The notes below the pieces were generated by a model. It made no database searches and was not told where the DNA came from. It saw nothing but the letters and a program-made list of their open reading frames with translations. Both the position numbers and the translations under genes were made by a program. 64,000 nucleotides of DNA, from positions 62,001-126,000 of the forward strand of contig NZ_MDWE01000005.1 of assembly GCF_001715195.1 (NCBI RefSeq), in the 5' to 3' direction. The stretch is from Rhodohalobacter halophilus (GTDB lineage: Bacteria; Bacteroidota; Rhodothermia; Balneolales; Balneolaceae). Below, piece by piece: positions 61,684 to 64,000 of the stretch (the stretch's first letter is position 1; each line of letters opens with the position of its first letter).

Positions 61684-63998
61684 AGAACATCAAAATCGAA
61701 GGTTAAGCCAAAGTAAAACAGTAGTTCATTTCCGTAACGAATACGATTTGATTCTGATGTTGTAACAAATTCTGACGGTAGCGTTACTTCAAACCGATTC
61801 AACCCGTAGGAAGTATTCAGGAAAAATTTCATGGGGAAAAGATAGGCATTGTTGAATGCAAATCTCAGCTCAGCTCCAATACCTGATTTTAATTGGTTTC
61901 CAATATCAAGCGGGCCGCCCCAGCCGTTCCCAGTTTCAGCGTAGAGATGGGCGTATAGTTTGTCAAGCGTGTATGGGCCAATCTGTGTGTAGATTTCCTG
62001 AATGAGCGGTGTGATAAATGACGTTCGTAAAAATGCTGTGCGTTGTCCGCCAACAGCAAAAAATGGATAGGAGCGCAGTCCGGACAATCCTCCGTTGTAG
62101 TCAAGATAGAAGTAATCTTCAGGACTGTTCAAGTAGGCAAATGCTCGAGAGGTAATGAGCCCGGTTGATTGACCCATTAATGGAAAACCAAGTGCACTTA
62201 TTAACTCGAGGGAGTGGTTTTGGGTTTGGTTATAGGCGGGGGAGAGTGTTCCATCTTCTACTTCAAATCTGTCGAGAAGCCGCCCCGGCTGGTACTTATA
62301 ACCAAGTGATGCTTTAACGCCTTCTGGGGCGATGTCTGAATGTCGTGTCGGTTTGATTGCTTCGGTGTACCAGGTTGCGGATAGTGTCGTTCCTTTGAAA
62401 TACTCTGAAGTGGACCCGGGGATAAATTCTCTATATTCTTCAGAGAAGAAGCCATCACTTGAAACGGTATAGGGGGAGTAGGAAACTCCCAGTTCCAGCA
62501 AGTTCCAGCGATTAATTTTGCTTCTCAAAAACAGATTTGCTTCCCAGATGGAGTATCGTGTATCGATAAAACGGGATTGGGGAAGACAGGAAGTGCATGC
62601 AAATTCCTCTATTTCGAGCCCGTTTTTAACATTCCGTTTCATGTTATAAAGTTCAATCGACAGGGTAGGCGACCAGCTTCGTTTTATGAACGGTAATCCA
62701 CGGTAATCTGCAATCAGAAAAAGGTCGCGATCGAGATGATTGATTCTGGCCGGACTAAAGTATCCGGAAAAACTGTCTGCCAATCTTGAACCCGGACCCA
62801 TTAAAGCTCCTGCAAAAATTGCCAGGTTTTCAGTTACATCACGTATAGAAAAGTAGGCGCCAACTTTTAAATCTCGCCATAAATTTTGTGTGAGAGAGCC
62901 AAACTTACCGGATCGGATGAGTGCTCCATTGCCTCCGTTTAATTGCGTGTAGTTATCAAACCGAACGACAGGGTAGACGGCCAGGCCGGTCGATGTTTCC
63001 TGATAAGGTTCAATGGAAAATTTCTCTGCTGTGTCCTCATCAACCGATCTTTCATTTATTGAAGTGAGCTGAGACTCGTCGGACTGCCAGGCGGGATTCA
63101 ACTCAAAATGCGCGTTTTTCAATTCTGTTTTGGCAATTTTGTAACCGTCTGGTCCGTACCCAGAAAAGTAGAGCTCACCCTCATGTACAAATGGCATAAA
63201 TGCACCCCCGTGTACTTCCGTCATTTTCTCCATTTGATGGTTTGTCAGATTGAGCCGGTAGATATTAAAAATGCCGTTCGGATCTGCTGAAAAGTAGAGA
63301 TACTTTCCCACTGAATCGACCCATGGATCCCTGAAATCAACGAACCGATCCTCTAAAATTGTGTGCATGCGGGCAGTTGACAGATCGTATGAGTAGAGAT
63401 TTCGGGATGTGCCTTTTGCAGCAGAAAAATAGATGATTTCACGGCCGGGGTGCCAAATCGGTGAAAAGATCGTTTCACGATCCTGAAAGTCGGTTAACGT
63501 CTCTATACTGGCCGTTTCCGGATCAATTATTACGAGATTTTGAGTGCCATTTTTCAACTGAATGGCTGCAATTATATCTGCGCTTTCAGACCATGCCGGA
63601 TCCTGAAGCCGCTTGTCAAAAGTGAGCTGTTTACTTTTCCTGTTGGCGATGTCATATAGATAGAGATCGTTATAAAACTCACCATATCGGTTTTTTTCGC
63701 GCTTGCTAAAGATAATCTTCGAACCATCCGGAGAGAACGAAAATCGGCTGCTGATAAGATCGAGCGATGCATTACTGCTAAAACCGTGACTGATTTGGTA
63801 CTGCTCACCTTGTGTAAAGTTAGACTCACGGGATTGATTTTCAAGCTCCATGATTTCACCATTATCATTGATAATCAAGGATGTGTTCCCTGAATCCCTG
63901 CCTCGGTTTGATAGGTAGGCGAATCGTTCGCCATCTGAACTCCACTGTGGATAGAAGTTGAAAAATCCCTTCTTTTCAACCGTAACGGTTCTTGTAAT
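61680..63998 (-). CDS. TolB-like beta-propeller protein with C-terminal outer-membrane barrel, 5' end outside the window
   Basis: The frame is open through the right window edge: upstream of the TTG at 63878 it continues PQWSSDGERFAYLSNRGRD, so the gene starts beyond 64000. About 773 codons are seen. The N-terminal half has WD40-like/PD40 repeats as in TolB (FSFSPDGSKIIFSKRE, DPAWSESADIIAAI, SPIWHPGREIIYFSA, LYFSADPNGIFNIYRL). The C-terminal half (from about residue 300) looks like a surface-antigen or Omp85-type barrel ending FYFGLTFDFDVL. Role unknown; the ATGA overlap ties it to the DUF5683-like gene. Confidence 0.85.
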   Translation of the reverse strand: MTRTVTVEKKGFFNFYPQWSSDGERFAYLSNRGRDSGNTSLIINDNGEIMELENQSRESNFTQGEQYQISHGFSSNASLDLISSRFSFSPDGSKIIFSKREKNRYGEFYNDLYLYDIANRKSKQLTFDKRLQDPAWSESADIIAAIQLKNGTQNLVIIDPETASIETLTDFQDRETIFSPIWHPGREIIYFSAAKGTSRNLYSYDLSTARMHTILEDRFVDFRDPWVDSVGKYLYFSADPNGIFNIYRLNLTNHQMEKMTEVHGGAFMPFVHEGELYFSGYGPDGYKIAKTELKNAHFELNPAWQSDESQLTSINERSVDEDTAEKFSIEPYQETSTGLAVYPVVRFDNYTQLNGGNGALIRSGKFGSLTQNLWRDLKVGAYFSIRDVTENLAIFAGALMGPGSRLADSFSGYFSPARINHLDRDLFLIADYRGLPFIKRSWSPTLSIELYNMKRNVKNGLEIEEFACTSCLPQSRFIDTRYSIWEANLFLRSKINRWNLLELGVSYSPYTVSSDGFFSEEYREFIPGSTSEYFKGTTLSATWYTEAIKPTRHSDIAPEGVKASLGYKYQPGRLLDRFEVEDGTLSPAYNQTQNHSLELISALGFPLMGQSTGLITSRAFAYLNSPEDYFYLDYNGGLSGLRSYPFFAVGGQRTAFLRTSFITPLIQEIYTQIGPYTLDKLYAHLYAETGNGWGGPLDIGNQLKSGIGAELRFAFNNAYLFPMKFFLNTSYGLNRFEVTLPSEFVTTSESNRIRYGNELLFYFGLTFDFDVL

Positions 63999-64000
63999 CT

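Noticed and set aside
1-64000. CRISPR arrays, integrase-bounded islands or phage-defence cassettes
   Set aside because: I saw no spaced direct repeats, integrase genes, or nuclease and toxin-antitoxin genes on either strand; the only mobile element is the IS5 copy.

Overview
This 64 kb window looks like chromosome from a Bacteroidota/Balneolota (FCB-group) bacterium, most likely of the Balneolaceae type. The basis is a SusC/SusD pair with an ECF sigma factor and FecR, the Bacteroidota-type GlmU-like protein, the NagB-LmbE fusion, scarce Shine-Dalgarno sites and mid-40s GC by eye. The genus call is inference; no search was run.

Layout. Bases 1-3100 hold a galactose set (SSS symporter C-terminus, galK, galT) and a truncated DoxX-like gene. 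Bases 3470-5491 are a minus-strand operon of secreted alpha/beta hydrolase, ECF sigma factor and a four-helix membrane protein. Then follow lplA, a beta-lactamase-fold lipoprotein, a small lipoprotein, a frameshifted ferric-reductase-like gene, a DinB protein, a P2-type cation ATPase and a Ca2+/cation antiporter whose 3' end is rewritten by an IS5-family element (about 14550-15823). Dodecin, an imperfect 82-nt hairpin and tRNA-Leu(CAG) come next.

Bases 16749-31241 are an amino-sugar/polysaccharide region: a secreted PIG-L deacetylase, a NagB-LmbE fusion, ECF sigma, FecR, SusC, SusD, a second secreted PIG-L deacetylase, a ROK kinase and a large secreted PcRGLX/YetA-like lyase candidate. A DUF5916 outer-membrane-type protein, an SLC13 transporter and a divergent GlmU-like/glmS pair follow, so hexosamine breakdown and synthesis lie close together.

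Bases 38356-41508 are a copper module: an HMA-AraC fused regulator, then a copA gene split into a two-HMA protein and a P1B ATPase core in the -1 frame. The junction is an A10 run containing an in-phase A AAA AAG heptamer. This is the most interesting item in the window: programmed frameshifting, transcriptional slippage or a homopolymer error could each explain it.

The rest is mostly housekeeping: hybrid histidine kinase, GNAT, holin-like protein, HPr and enzyme I, a CBM48 protein, birA, tilS, hpt, tRNA-Ser(GCT), UPF0316, YjbQ, an atypical SDR, typA and a class II-type photolyase. A seven-gene minus-strand operon closes the window (TolB-like barrel protein, DUF5683-like, PASTA, rpe, phoH, MBL hydrolase, PNP). 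Its phoH reading frame has no ATG/GTG/TTG in the expected place and may start at ATT.
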